NCBI GenBank assembly: GCA_050084985.1
Contig: JBITNC010000001.1
Coordinates: 37,386,001-37,450,000, forward strand
Reading direction: 5' to 3'
DNA: 64,000 nt
From: Nageia nagi
Taxonomy: Eukaryota; Pinophyta
The first letter of the stretch is position 1, and each line of letters opens with the position of its first letter. The notes beneath the pieces were generated by a model that saw nothing but the letters and a program-made list of their open reading frames with translations, made no database searches and was not told the DNA's origin. Positions 11,460-24,203 of the stretch are shown here, in pieces. Made by a program: the position numbers and the translations under genes.

Positions 11460-14400
11460 AGAAGATATACAACATGTTTTCCTCTTGGATCATAATCAAT
11501 TACAAACCACATCTTTTCATCTAGTACATCTGGACAAAAAACTATTTGACTACACAAATGTTGTGGTAAAACATATAGCTATTTTTCTTGAGGTAAATAT
11601 CATGTGGAGTTGATTGCATAATAACCACTAGGTATATCATGCAATATTTTTCTTCTATTTACAAATATTTCAAACCATTTACATTTAAATACTACACATT
11701 GAATGATCTATTATTCAATTGTATGATTGCTTGAATTTTTTCAACATATTGTATTTTTCCTTCTATCAAATTTGTATCTTTTGTACTTGCACGAATTGCT
11801 TGATCAAAATCAATTATCACTCCACAATCAAAGGTCATTCTATTACTATCTTTCTTTTCAATTCTAAAGTGTTGACCATATGCCTACATTGTAGAAAAAG
11901 ATTATGTTTGCACACATTTTTATTTAAATGTTATATTGGTGGAAGTATAATATCTATATTAACAATAATTATATCATAAAAAATTAAGCTTAAGTCCATA
12001 AGAATTAATGAATTATTACCTCATAATTACATCATCAACTATATTTAAAGCATCTTCATAGATTTTTTCTTTTGCACCTTTAGCTAATTTCTCTTCACTT
12101 GCTTATTTTATCCATGACCTTGGACACTCTTTTGGCCAATTTTCATCTCTTAGATGTGGAGGTATAGGTGTACTCAAATTTTCACTATAAAACAAAATAT
12201 GTTGTACTGGAATTACACTTCTTCTACTTTCATACATTTCAATCCATTCTTTACAACATTCCATATTCATCATGACAAAATGATTTATAGATTCATACAT
12301 GTCATGATCTGTAATTTTTTGACAACATAAAATAATGAACTTTTTAGTAACTATCGATTAGATTAAATTAAAATTTCATATACATATTACTTATATAAAT
12401 TACTATTATCTAAAATGTAGTTAGTATCTTTATTAAAAGCATATGATCTCCTATTTGTTTCTAAAACCTCCCCTTCAAATTTATCTATCTTTTTCTACTT
12501 ATAATAATATCATTGCAACTAAATCATAAATTCGAGATAGAAACTCACATAAAAAAAGACTTTTGCACAATATATCCCTTAAACTAGATCCTTTTGGTAT
12601 TAACTTTTGTATAACAAATCCTTTTAGTACTTTCAAAAAATTTTCCACAAAAAACATGCTTCTAGTACTTATAATAGCTAATATTTCAATATCATCTACT
12701 AGATGGATCAATAGATGAACTTATATGTCCATAAAACTAGTAGGTATTTCTTTTTCAAATTTACAAATAATTTACACAATTTCTCTTTGCCATATAGGGA
12801 TTTCATTGACATGTAATTCCTTTAATTCAACCACCTATTTATCAAAATATACTTAATATCATTAGATGTAAAAATATATTTAAAATACCTTAGAAATAAT
12901 GATAGTTGACCAATTGCATATCTTAAATTAGCAAGTAAAGTCATACATCCATGAATTGAAAGTGGAAAAATAATTTGTAGCAAAATTTATATTAATCAAA
13001 ATATAGATAAATAAAATATATATAAGGATTTGATATGTATATAATACGAGAATACCTTTAATAAGTTGTGATAATCATGAGACTTCAATCCTATCATTTT
13101 TCCATCAACCGTGAATGCTTTTCTTAGATATGATGCATATCTCATTGATATTTTAAGGGTTTTAACAAGATTGTGTAGAATTTTAACTTCATCTTTAGTC
13201 ATAAGCCATGAGGCTAAAGTAGGTGCATTTGTTGTTCCATCTAAATGTTTAGTTACCCAAAGGGCACATTCTGTTTTGGTGGCCTTTAAGTTATATCTTA
13301 GTTGAATAGTGTTTGATTCTTTGCTTATTATATACCAATATAAAGAAGATGCAACATTCTTTACAATATGCATATGATCCAATAGATGTGTCACTAATAA
13401 ATCCTTCCAGTATTCTAGAGTATAAAATATGGACAATCTATTCATACCTGAAAACATATCTAAATACAAACATTTAATTCATAAAATAATTGAATTGACA
13501 TGTTACAAAGAATGTTTTGAAATAAATAAATATATTGATATAGTATTTTATGAAATTTTACTTGGACGTAAATTATTTTTTTGAATAATAGCATCCTCTA
13601 GGTATTCAACAATACCTTCCTCAAAGGCTTTTATCCAACATTTTTCTTCACTTTTAGGGTACTTTTTCAACCAATCCAAAGGAGATATATATTTGCGAGT
13701 TTTACTGTGATCAAATTGACCATTAAATTGTGATTTTATATTTCAAAACTCATGATTCAATGGTAAATATTTTCAGTGTCTAAGGTATTCCATCTTCTAT
13801 AACTGTTTTGAATATATTATTATGAGATTTTCTACACACCATGGACAAGCATGATAACCTTTTGTATGCAAGCCTGCAATACATTTTTATTAGAGAATAA
13901 AACTATGTCTAATTTTATGAAATTAAATATTTATAATTTATTATTATAATATAAATGCAAATGTAATAAAAATTATATATACATATCTAAACAAACACTA
14001 AGACCTAGATAATCATGTAGAGTGCAACATAGTATGCCATATAATATGAATGATCTTTGTTGTATAGGTCTACTTATATCAATCACATTTTGAATTCCAT
14101 TTCATAATTGTATCAGTTCATCAATTAATGGTTCAAGGTAGATATCCATATTTTTCACTTGATGTTGTCCCAGAACTAAAAGAATTAACATTAAATATTC
14201 TTTTTTCAAGGACATCTATGGAGGTATGTTATAATTGATTATAACAATGGGCCAAAATAAATAATTAGATGATTGTATGGAATGTGTATTGACACCATCA
14301 ATTGCTAAACCCAACCTAAGACTTCTAAGTTCATCCCAAAATTTATCATGCCACATATTTTCTATATGTTTCATTTCTCTATATATTCAAGAATATGTAA

Positions 14401-15080
14401 TACATTGTATTCACTTCTATTTTTTGTGTGCAAATCCATATACTATGCAAATGAATTACACTTATGCATTCTAATGAATTTATTGATAATTGGAAGATGG
14501 TGAACAACTATCAAAGGAACATTTTTCCTTATAGTTCCTCGATGGTATCTATTTGCACCACACTTTGGATAGACACTCAATTTTTCATATCATCCTTTAT
14601 ATAAAATGCAATCATTAATACAAGCATGCTATGAATTACATGATACCCCTACATCCTTAAAAAATTTCATTCTTTTCTACACAAAGAAGGGATGACATTA
14701 TCACTTGGAAGCAGTTTTTCATTTAGTAACCTATAATACAAACAAAACCATAAAATTATTATGTATATAATAAACAAAGATTAAAAAATGTCCAATAAAT
14801 TTACAAAAATAGAAAAAATTGTAAAAATAAATACATACTTCAAAAGATGATTAACACTTATATCTAACCATCCATTTTTTTCCTTTATATTCATGATAAG
14901 TAGGAGCACTTCCAACTTGGAAATACATGCTCCATTGTATAAAGGTATTTTGGTAGTAGCATACATGCTATCATTTTTGAAATCACCACCTCTTCCATCA
15001 TCATGTGCATGAGTATTATCATTCATGTCTATATCTGCATCATTTTCATATGTATAGATTAATTGAAATAAATCATGCAT
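11460..15080 (-). pseudogene. CACTA transposase (TNP2-type), multi-exon and decayed
   Basis: On the minus strand, in order: an N-terminal block at 15080-14850 (KIPLYNGACISKLEVLLLI, then KNGWLDISVNHLLKYV); a zinc-binding block at about 14640-14530 (CINDCILYKG, VYPKCGANRYHRG); LGLAIDGVNTH at about 14316-14284, carrying the first catalytic Asp; IYLEPLIDELIQL near 14140-14110; LHTKGYHACPWCVENL at about 13875-13828; 13469-13040 (EYWKDLLVTHLLDHMHIVKN, IGLKSHDYHNLLKV); a DUF4218-like block at 12850-12500 (VHLLIHLVDDI); and a DUF4216-like tail at 11640-11460 (QIVFCPDV, WFVIDYDPRGKHV). Introns separate several blocks. Tryptophan codons have become stops (PPW to PP*, LW to L*), so the gene is dead. Confidence 0.85.
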
Positions 15081-15639
15081 GGCATTTTGCTATTGATCAT
15101 AAGAATATATTTTCTTTCATCATTTTCACTATCTGAATTCATGAGTTGAATAGGAGCCATTGGATTTGGATTTATAATGAATTCTACATATGTGTCCCTA
15201 CTTGATATATTCTTTAGTTTCTTCCTTTTTTTCAATGAATATTTTTTTGATGTAACATTGGCATATAAGATATTGTATGACTCGTCTTGTGTATCTATTG
15301 CAATATGATGTGCCTATGAAATTACTTATTAAAAATAATTAATATAATTAAAAAAATAACTTTAACAAGTGTTTGCAATATCCAATAAGTATATGTAAAT
15401 AACTTTAACAAGTACATAAGTTTAAGTAAAAATTGCATAAGTAACATGAGTTTAAGTAAACATTTATCAAAAATTCCAATAGTTAGGTTCTTCAACAAGC
15501 TACAATCTCCCTTAAGGATCTTTAACAAAATAGAAAATAACATAGTCTAAAGTCATAATTACATGTCAAGTAGTATAACATTATTCAATTTCTACCATAA
15601 TCTCCTTTTTCTCTATGCTTTTATAATGGTTTAATAAAT
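15081..15639 (-). other. Leader between SET-like domain and transposase
   Basis: The minus strand shows a lysine-rich reading at about 15290-15100 (YSLKKRKKLKNISS, then IINPNPMAPIQL), possibly an N-terminal part of the transposase polyprotein with a nuclear-localisation-like patch. The rest (15322-15543) is low-complexity and rich in Leu/Ile, with imperfect repeats of ACTTTAACAAGTxxATAAG. Confidence 0.35.
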
Positions 15640-16720
15640 AGATTTGGATCTCTTGAATCCATACATCTCTTATATGCTAGAATATATTTATTGATATTTT
15701 AATGCACTAAGATATCATCACCAGGAGTAGGAGTTATAATAGGAACCACATCTACAAAAAATTTCATTTTTCTAGGCATAAAGTAATATTTATCATTTGC
15801 ATATTCTACAAAAATATAATTTTCTAGACTGCCTATGCCTTTGGAGTTGTTTATATATTCTATAATGTTTCCATGTATCTTTGGTTGACCATTAATGTAC
15901 AAACATTCTAAATATTTTATTTGTGATGTTGTATTTCCACACATACCATATTTATTCATACTAAAAAAATATGATATTAATATCCTTGAATCTATTATAT
16001 TGTAAATTGGCCCATAAAATGGAATCAATGATTATTTTTCAGTGAATAGATGAACTTGCACATTTGATAATATAAATAAACCCATGCCCACATTAGATAT
16101 ATTAGAAGGTTTGATTATATATGAATGACCATAATACATGAATTGTTCATAAGATTTTGGAAAAGGTTTTCTAATTGGCCATGCATCGTATGCCTTGAGA
16201 TCATAGGTAGAATTGTATAAATATACATAATTATGTGCTAAAAGAAAATCATCAACACTCTTATTTGGTAGCTCGATCGGCTCAATATTTGGTATTAGTC
16301 AATGAATTCATCATTTATTTATTATTCTTTTACATTATTTTACTCTATATTCATCTGATGAATCTACATATTGTGGTATTTTAGGCTTAACATTCTCTTT
16401 TAGATGTTCAACACATCTAGTAGGTTCAACTAGACCCATGGAATCTTTCTTAACCGTAGGAGGTAATGCTTCCTCTATATTTAGTAGACCATCAATTTCA
16501 TAATAATGTATTTCTACATCTCCCCTTTGATGTTTTTTCAAACCTTACATTTTGAACAACCACATACAATAATTGCTCTATAATATAGAGTGATAGGGTC
16601 TCTAAATCCTTTTATTGCATTTTCATCCATTGGTTCAGCTCTTGGAAATGCAAATCCTACTAGGTATAACTTTGTGGCTACTTTATCTCTTCCAATTGAA
16701 GACTTAATTAAAGTTAATAA
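15640..16720 (-). pseudogene. SET-domain-like coding relic inside the CACTA element
   Basis: On the minus strand, from about 16290: VDDFLLAHNYVYLYN, then YIIKPSNISNVGMGLFILSN (SET N-terminal G-x-G-x-F strand), a stop at about 16031, IPFYGPIYNII, GNIIEYINNSKGIGSLEN (equivalent to the GNxxRFINHS motif), and PIITPTPGDDILVH then a stop (equivalent to the GEExxxDY motif). Upstream, 16720-16335 encodes KLYLVGFAFPRAEP, VCGCSKCK and EIDGLLNIEEALPP, of unknown type. It has the same strand as, and lies just upstream of, the transposase. The fold assignment is from motifs only. The cofactor-binding Asn-His-Ser is Asn-Asn-Ser here. It is either captured host sequence or family cargo. Confidence 0.55.
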
Positions 16721-17214
16721 TAATTTTCATTGAGCCTAATATAAACATAATTACAAATAGAAAAATCCTTCATGAAAAAAATGAAAATCAAATTAAATAA
16801 TCATGCATGCTAATTAATTACCTCACAATCATCATCATCCTCTAAACATGAATATTGATGATGATCATGTAACAATATAAATTCATATAATTTCATCAAA
16901 TTCAAAATTAAATTGATTTTAAATTTATACTTATCTAATAAAATTTAAGTATACATTCATAATATATACCTCATTTTCATTTGAAGATATATTTGTTCTC
17001 CTAGGATGAATGTTTGGTGTTGTCTACTCTTCATCAACATGGTCTTCATCATTTAATGATGAAATTTCTATCCTCCTGTCATGAATTTAGGGTGATATAA
17101 GATCATCATTAGATGAGATGTCATCAACCCTTCTAGCCCTCAAAATATTAATCACCAAGCCAATGATGATGTTAATAATAATGTCACTACAATGCTTCAA
17201 TATTAACCATAAAA
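16721..17214. other. Spacer between SET-like relic and telomere-like array
   Basis: AT-rich, with GATGATCAT-type short repeats and a polar minus-strand reading around 16830-17120. No recognisable domain. It may be the 5' region of the minus-strand gene. Confidence 0.3.
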
Positions 17215-19190
17215 TTAGATATAGTGGAATTTAAGTTAAAAGTTTAGGGCTAAAGGTTTAGGTTTATTATTTATGGGTTAAGGTTTAGTATCTAGGGTTT
17301 AGGTTTTAGGGGTTAAAGTTTAGGATTTAGTGTTTAGTGCTTAGGGTTTAGAATTAAACATTTAGGATTTAATATTTATGATTTAGGGTAATGGTTAAGG
17401 TTTAGGATTCAAGGTTTACAGTTTAGGGGTTAAGGTTTAGTATCTAGGGTTTAGAATGTAAGGTTTAAAGTTCAAGATTTAAGGTTAAATATTTAGGGTT
17501 TAGGGGTTAAGGTTTAGGATTAAAAATTTATCATCTAGGGTTTAGGGTTTAAGGTTTAGTATCTAGGGTTTAGGGTGTAGGGGATAAGATTTAGTATCTA
17601 GGGTTTAGTGCTTACAATTTAGGATATAGAGTTTAGTATTTAGGGTTTAGGGTTTATGATTAAAGGTTTAAGGTTTAGGGTTAAATATTTAGGGTCTAGT
17701 ATCTAGGGTTTAAGGGTTAGGGTTTAGTATATAGGGTTTAAGGTTTAGATTTAGGGTTTAAGGTTTAGTATTTAAGGTTAATGTTTAGGATTTAGTTTTT
17801 AGTGCTTAGGCTTTAGGATTAAAGATTTAGTATTTAAGATATCGGATCTAATATTTAAGGGTTAAGGTTTAGGATTTAGGGTTGAGGGTTTAGGGTTAAG
17901 GTTTAAGGTTTAACATCTAGGGTTTAGTGCTTAGGGTTTAGGATGTATGGTTTAGTGTTTAGGGTTTAGGCTTTAGAATTAAAAGTTATAGGTCTAGGGT
18001 TAAATATTTAGGGTTTAGTATCTAGGGTTTAACGTTTAAGGTTTAGGATTTAAGGTTTAGGGTTTAAGGTTTACGGTTTTAGGATTTAGCTGTTAAGGTT
18101 AAGTATCTAGGGTTTAAGGCTATAGGGGTTAAATTTTGGGATTTAAATTTAGTACTTAGATTTTAGGATTAAACATTTAGGATTTAGGTTTTAAGGATTA
18201 AGGTTTAGGATTCAAGATTTAGGGGTTATGGTTAATATCTAGGTTTTAGTGTTTTAGGGTTTAGAATGTAGGGTTTAGGATTTATGATTTAGGGTTTAAG
18301 GGTTAAGATTAAGATTTAGGATTAAATATTTATTGATTAAGGTTTAGGGTTTAGGGTTTAAGGTTTAGGGTTTAGGAGTTAAGGTTTAGTATCTAGGATT
18401 TAGAGGTTAAGGTTTAGTATTTAGGGTTTAGGGTTTAGGGGTTAAAGTTTAGAATTTATTATTTAGTGCTTAGGGTTCAATATTAAACATTTAGGATTTA
18501 GGGTTTAAGGGTTAAGGTTTAGTATCTAGGGTTTAGTGTTTAGGATTTAGGATGTATAAGGTTTACAATTTAGGATTAAATATTTAAGGTTTAAGGGTTA
18601 AGGTTAAGGTTTAAGATTAAATATTTATACTTTAGGGTTTAAGGTTAAAGGTTTAGGATTTAGGGGTTAAGGTTTTGTATCTAAGGTTTAAGGTTTATGG
18701 TTTAGTGTTTAGGGTTAAAGGTTTAGGATTAAAGGTTTAAAGTTTAGGGTTAAATATTTAAGATATATGGTTTAGGGTTTAAGGGTTAAGGTTTAGGATT
18801 TAGGGTCTGGGTTTAAGGTTTAGGATTTAAGGGTTAAGGTTTAGTATCTAGGATTTAGGGGTTAAGGTTTAGGGTTTAGGATGTAGGGTTTAGTGTTTAG
18901 GGTTTAGGATGTAGGGGTTAGGGGTTAAGGTTTAGTATCTAGGGCTTAGAGTTTAGGTTTTAGGATTAAAGGTTTAAGGTTTAGGGTTAAATATTTAGGA
19001 TTTAATATCTAGTGTTTAGGATTAAAGGTCTAAGGTTTAGGGTTATATATTTAGGGTTTAGTATCTAAGTTTTAGATTTAGGATTTAATATTTAAGATTT
19101 AGGATTTATGATTTAGGGTTTAAGATTTAGGATTTATAGTTTAGGGTTAAATATTAAAGGTTTAGGGTTAAATATTTAGGGTTTAGGATT
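17215..19190 (+). repeat. Degenerate TTTAGGG-like array 1, about 2 kb
   Basis: The plus strand is a continuous run of variants of the plant telomere heptamer: TTTAGGG, TTTAGGA, TTAAGGT, TTTAGTATCTAGGG, with frequent 6- and 8-base units. The recurring compound word GGTTTAGTATCTAGGGTTTA shows local amplification of mutated units. G-rich sequence stays on the plus strand throughout. The array is wholly inside the CACTA element, so it is interstitial and not a chromosome end. No transcription unit is apparent. Confidence 0.85.
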
Positions 19191-19919
19191 TGAACAACCT
19201 ATATGTTTAATTAAGAAAATATAATATATTTTTTTACAATTGTACAAATATGCATCAAATCATTTATATGCTTAGTTACTTTATCATGCAATGCGATGTG
19301 GTTATCTTTTTTAGAACTTTACAAATTGATTAAATCTTATTAATGGAAGCAAAGTGAAGACTTTTGTTAAAGTTTTTAATTTTTTAAGAATGTGTAAGGT
19401 AAGGTGGTAAAACTATAAGTTGGGTTTACCATATCTCACCAATGAGTCATATAATGGTATATTGGAAGTGGTCATTACAACTCTCCCTTCACCATCAACA
19501 ATCTAACCCTTTCCTAACTGATAGAGGCTCTAGGCTCAATACAGTAGCTAAAAGGCTTCTTAGGGCTAAGTCTTGGCATGATGACTAAATGTGTCTCCAT
19601 TTTGCAATGGGGCACTAAGAATATTGTTAAGCAAGTAGTTAATAGCTTACTAAGAGTATCAACCCTCAATGATGTAGCCAATGGAATGAATAGTCCATTA
19701 GTGTCACCCATGTAATTCTCATCTCCCTTATTTATAGTTTTTCAATAGAAAGTAATGATTGTTATCCTAAGGGAAGACCACCTTGGAAATTAAATCCAAG
19801 TGTAGCCCACTCTATGGATTAATAATTATAATGGTGGGAACTTAAGAAAGTTAGAATCAATGGTTGATCATCACCTTCAACTCATTGATATTCATTTTAA
19901 ATACATCATGCATATGTAT
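19191..19919. other. Non-array spacer with one copy of a 100-bp repeat
   Basis: The segment 19448-19545 (ACCAATGAGTCATATAATGG..., TATTGGAAGTGGTCATTACA) is repeated at 20320-20415 with about 80% similarity by eye. The remainder, including a minus-strand reading at 19514-19711, is not recognised. The repeated segment may be the end of an inserted retroelement, but this is speculative. Confidence 0.45.
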
Positions 19920-20700
19920 CTATATTAACATTACACTAACATTAACATCACAGTAACACTAACATCACATTAACTTTATCAACATATCATTAACATAAAA
20001 TTAACATTGCATTATTTATATTAGCATAGAATAAACATCTCATTAACACTAACATCACATTTACTATATTAACATAGCATTAACATCGCATTATCTATAA
20101 TAGCATGGCATCAACATCGCATTAACACTAACATAACATTAACTATATTAGTATAACATTAACATCACATTATCTATATTAGCATGGCATTAACACTAAC
20201 ATTATATTTAATATATTAACATAGTATTAACATAACATTAACATTGCATCATCTATATTAGCATGGTATTAATGTCACATTAACATTAACATTGCATGAA
20301 CTATATTAGCATGGCATTACCAATGAATCACATAACAATATATTGGAAGTGGTCATTACAACTCTTCTCCCACTATCAACAATATAAACCTTATCTAATT
20401 GACATGAGCTTCAAGCTTGATATGGTGAATATAACATTAATATTAAGATTGATGTATAAAATTAATATTGATAAAGCATTAACATACCATTAACATTAAC
20501 ATTGATATTAATATATTAGTATTGACATATAGCATTAACATTGACATAACATTAACATTCACATAACATTAACATTAACATATTTGAAACCTATAACAAC
20601 AAATCCCAACCCACAAACCATAACTTGACTCCTAACCCTAACATTATCATAGTATTTATTAACATAAGTACATTAACATTAACAAAACATTAATGATATC
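19920..20700 (+). repeat. ATTAACAT-type minisatellite with higher-order units
   Basis: Short words ATTAACAT, ACTAACAT and CATTAACATCGCATT recur, combined with TATCTATATTAGCATGGCATT about every 100 bp to give a higher-order pattern. It is interrupted at 20320-20415 by the second copy of the 100-bp repeat also seen at 19448. The composition has almost no G on the plus strand, unlike the neighbouring G-rich arrays. Confidence 0.75.
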
Positions 20701-21944
20701 ATAATATTAAAATTGCATTTTATTAATTTAATAGTATTTATAATTTAATTTTTTTATGAATCAATTTAAATTATTTACGTATTTTTAAAAGCATATGAAT
20801 TTAATATTATATTTTTAATGTATTTTTTAAATAATTTATGTATGTAATATTTTTTTATCTAAATATGATTTTAAATTATTGAGGTATATTTTTTACATAT
20901 TTTTAAAAGTACTTAATATTTTTAAGTATGTTTTTGAATGTAATATTTTTAAGTATGTTGAAATATTTTTTAAGATTTTTTATTTTTTAAGCATTAAATT
21001 TGGGTATTTTTTATTTTTTTTTATCATTGTGCATTGCTTTACTTATTCATGCATCAAGCTAAACATTGAATCATAAAAAATAACAAGGGCATACCCCACA
21101 TGCCCCACTAATCATTCTTTCATTCGATTTTCATAAGAGGGATAGGGAAAAGAGTGTTTATCATAGGAGAAGGGGACATAACAATCAGATTTGGACTTTT
21201 TTTTGTTAGATCCAAGTCAAATTTATTAGATTCATAGCCAAGTTGAAAGGTAAGTGTTCTAAAGCCATTTTTTTTACTTTCAAAATCATTTTTACAATAA
21301 GTATTAAACATTTTTTGTGAAAATAGAATATTGTTGCATAGATATGATAGTTTTTATGCCAAAATAAAAATATACAAAAAAAAACCTACAAAAATAATCA
21401 AAAATGAAAACCCTAAACCTTAGATAGTATTTTTTACTAGACTTTGTTAAATTAAACTTAGGAAAATAAAAACCCTAGAGTATAGATAGATTTTTTTACT
21501 AAAATTTGATGAATTAAACTTAGGGTTTGAAAAAAACTAGGGTTTACAAAATTAAACCTAGGGTTTGAAAAAAACTAGGGTTTACAAAATTAAACAATTT
21601 TAAAAATTAAATTCTTAATTATTTTACAAAATTTACAAATTAGCATTTCAATTTTGTTGCAAAAAATTAACAAAATTTAAAAATTCATATAAAAATATAC
21701 ATAAACATACAAAAAAAATTTATAGCTCCTCTTGTTTTTTTATTTTTTGTTTTATCAAAATGACCACATGATCTTCATTTTTATAAATAAGTCAATAATT
21801 CATTTATAATTTAGAATTTTAACTTAATTTATAATATAATATATTTTAAAATTTTAATTTATAATATAATATATTTTAAAATTTTAATTTATAATTTAAT
21901 ACAATTTTAAATTTGAAATTTGATTTATAATGCAATTTGAAGGG
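20701..21944. repeat. Very AT-rich segment with short tandem duplications
   Basis: It contains a 38-bp unit repeated twice with only one difference (21521-21558 and 21559-21596), itself holding CTAGGGTTT words, and a duplicated unit of about 36 bp around 21812-21885 (AATTTATAATATAATATATT). Nothing coding is convincing. The near identity of the 38-bp copies implies a recent slippage event compared with the degenerate arrays around it. Confidence 0.6.
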
Positions 21945-24130
21945 TTTAGGGGATAAGGGTTTGGGTTAAAGTTTAAGGGTTTAGGTTAGGGTTTAATTAA
22001 GGGATGGGTTACGAATTACGATTTTATTTTAACTAGGATTAAAATCTAATTTATAATATAATTTTAAATTTTAAATATATAATTTATTAAAAATTTAAAT
22101 TATAAATTTTAAAAATATAAGAGATTTAGGTTTAAGGGTAAGGGGTCTAGGTTATGGTTTAAAAGTTTGGGTTAGGGTTACGAGTTAGGATTTTATTTTA
22201 ATTTAACTTAAAATTTAATCTATAATATAATTTTTAATTTTAAACATATAAATTATTATAAATTTAAATTTTTAATTTTAAACATATAATTTATTATAAA
22301 TTTTAAAAATATAATTTAGGTTATAGGTTTGGTTTTAAGGGTTAGGTGTTTGGGTTTAAGTTTAAGGGTTTAGGTTAGGGTTAGCAGTTATGGTACTTTA
22401 AGGGTTAGGGTTAGGGTCTTAGGTGAAGGATTTTGGTTAGGGTTTAAGGTTTTGGGTTAGGGTTTAAGTGTTTAGATTAGGGGTTAGGGGTTATGGTTTA
22501 AGGGTTTACGTTAGGGGTTAGGGTAAGGGTTACAGTTTAAGGGTTTAAGTTAGGGGTTATGGTTTAAGGGTTTATGTTAAGATTTAAGGGTTAGGAGTTT
22601 AGGTTTGAGTTCAAGGTTAAGGTTTTATGGGTTTGTATTTGAGTAAAAAATTAGGATTTAAGGGTTATAATTAAGATTTCAGGGTAAGGGTTAAGGTTTA
22701 AGGAATATGGCTAAGATTTAAGGGTTATGGTTAGATTTTAAGGGGTAAGGTTTAAAATATAGTTATGGTTAGGATTTAAGGGTTTGATTAGGGGTAAGAA
22801 TTAAACATTTAGGTTAGGGGTAAGCATTAAAGGTTTAGGCTAAGGGTTAGGGTTTAAGGGTTAGGGGTTTGGATTTAAGTTTAGGGTTAACTATTAAGAT
22901 TTTTGGAGTTATATATGTTTAGGATTTAGGAGTTTGAATTAATGATTAAGGGTTTAGGGTATTATTTAATTTGGGTTACGATTAGGAGTTAGGTTTTTAT
23001 TTTAAATTAAATTAAAAGTTAATTTATTATATAATTTTAAATTTTAAACATATAATTTATTAAAAATTTGGCTTATAAAATTTAAAAATACAATTTAGTT
23101 TAGGGGTTTAGATTTAAGAGTTAGGTGTTTGGGTTAGGGTTTAAAGGTTTGGGTTACAATTAGGAGTTAGGGTTTTATTTTAACTTAACTTCAAATATAA
23201 TTTATAATATGATTTTTAATTTTACACATATAAGTTATTATAAATTTATATTTTTAATTTTAAAAATATGATTTATTATAAATTTTAATAATATAATTTA
23301 GGTTAGGGGTTTGGTTTTAAGTGTTAGGTGTTTGGGTTAGAGTCAGGGGTTACGATACTTTAAGGGTTAGGGCTTAAGGGTTTAAGTGAGGGGTTTAGGT
23401 TAGGGTTTAAGGGTTTAGGTTAGGGGTTTGGGTTAGGGTTTAAGGGTTTAGGTTAGGGGTTAAGGGTTTGGGTTTAAGGGTTTATGTTAGGATATAAGGG
23501 TTAGGAGTTTGGTTTTGATTTCAAGGTTAGGGTTTTATGGATTTGGATTTGAGATAAAAATTAGGGTTTATGGGTTATGGTTAGTATTTAAGTGTAAGGG
23601 TTAGGGTTTAAGGAATATGGCTAGGATTTAAGGGTCATGGTTAGAGTTTAAGGGTTAAGGTTTAAAATTATGGTTATGTTTAGGATTTAAGGGTTGCAAT
23701 TAAAGGTTTTGGCTAAGGGTAAGCATTAAAGGTTTAGGTTAGGGGTAAGCATTAAATGTTTATGTTAGAGGTTATGGTTTAAAGGTTAGGGGTTTGGGTT
23801 TAAGTTTAGGGTTAAGAATTAAGATTAAGAATTAGGGTTTTATTTTAACTTAACTTAAAATTTAATTTTTAACATAAGTTTAAATTTTAAACATATATTT
23901 CATTATTATTTTTTAATTTTAAATATATAATTATTATTATTATTAAATTTTTAATTTTAAATATTTAATTTATAAAAATTTTGAATTATAAATTTTAAAA
24001 ATATAATTTAGATTAAAGTTTAAAGGTTTGGGTTAGGGTTAAGAGTTAATATTTTATTTTAACTTAACATAAAATTTAATTTATAATATACTAATAATTT
24101 TTTTTATTATGTTTGAGTTAGGGTTTAAGA
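21945..24130 (+). repeat. Telomere-like array 2 with AT-rich interludes and 0.9-kb duplication
   Basis: Plus-strand variants of GGGTTTAGG/GGGTTAAGG alternate with AT-rich blocks containing TTTAATTTATAATATAATTT and AACATATAATTTATTA. A long stretch around 22580-22860 is repeated around 23490-23770: the marker AGGAATATGGCTA occurs at 22701 and 23611, an offset of 910 bp. This array is therefore organised in higher-order units, not just drifted heptamers. It ends just before the unknown spliced gene. Confidence 0.8.
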
Positions 24131-24203
24131 GTTTATATTTGAAAAGTTCTAAAAATTTTATACTAATAATATTTTTTGTTATTATCTTTATTTAGTGATT
24201 ATC

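Noticed and set aside
17215-19190. True telomere or chromosome end
   Set aside because: The array is degenerate, flanked on both sides by transposon sequence and inside a delimited CACTA element.
19514-19711. Minus-strand reading as a conserved protein
   Set aside because: No motif could be matched, and it lies in a spacer between arrays.
20879-21076. Phe/Tyr-rich plus-strand reading as a membrane protein
   Set aside because: It is a by-product of T-rich low-complexity DNA; there is no start context or similarity.
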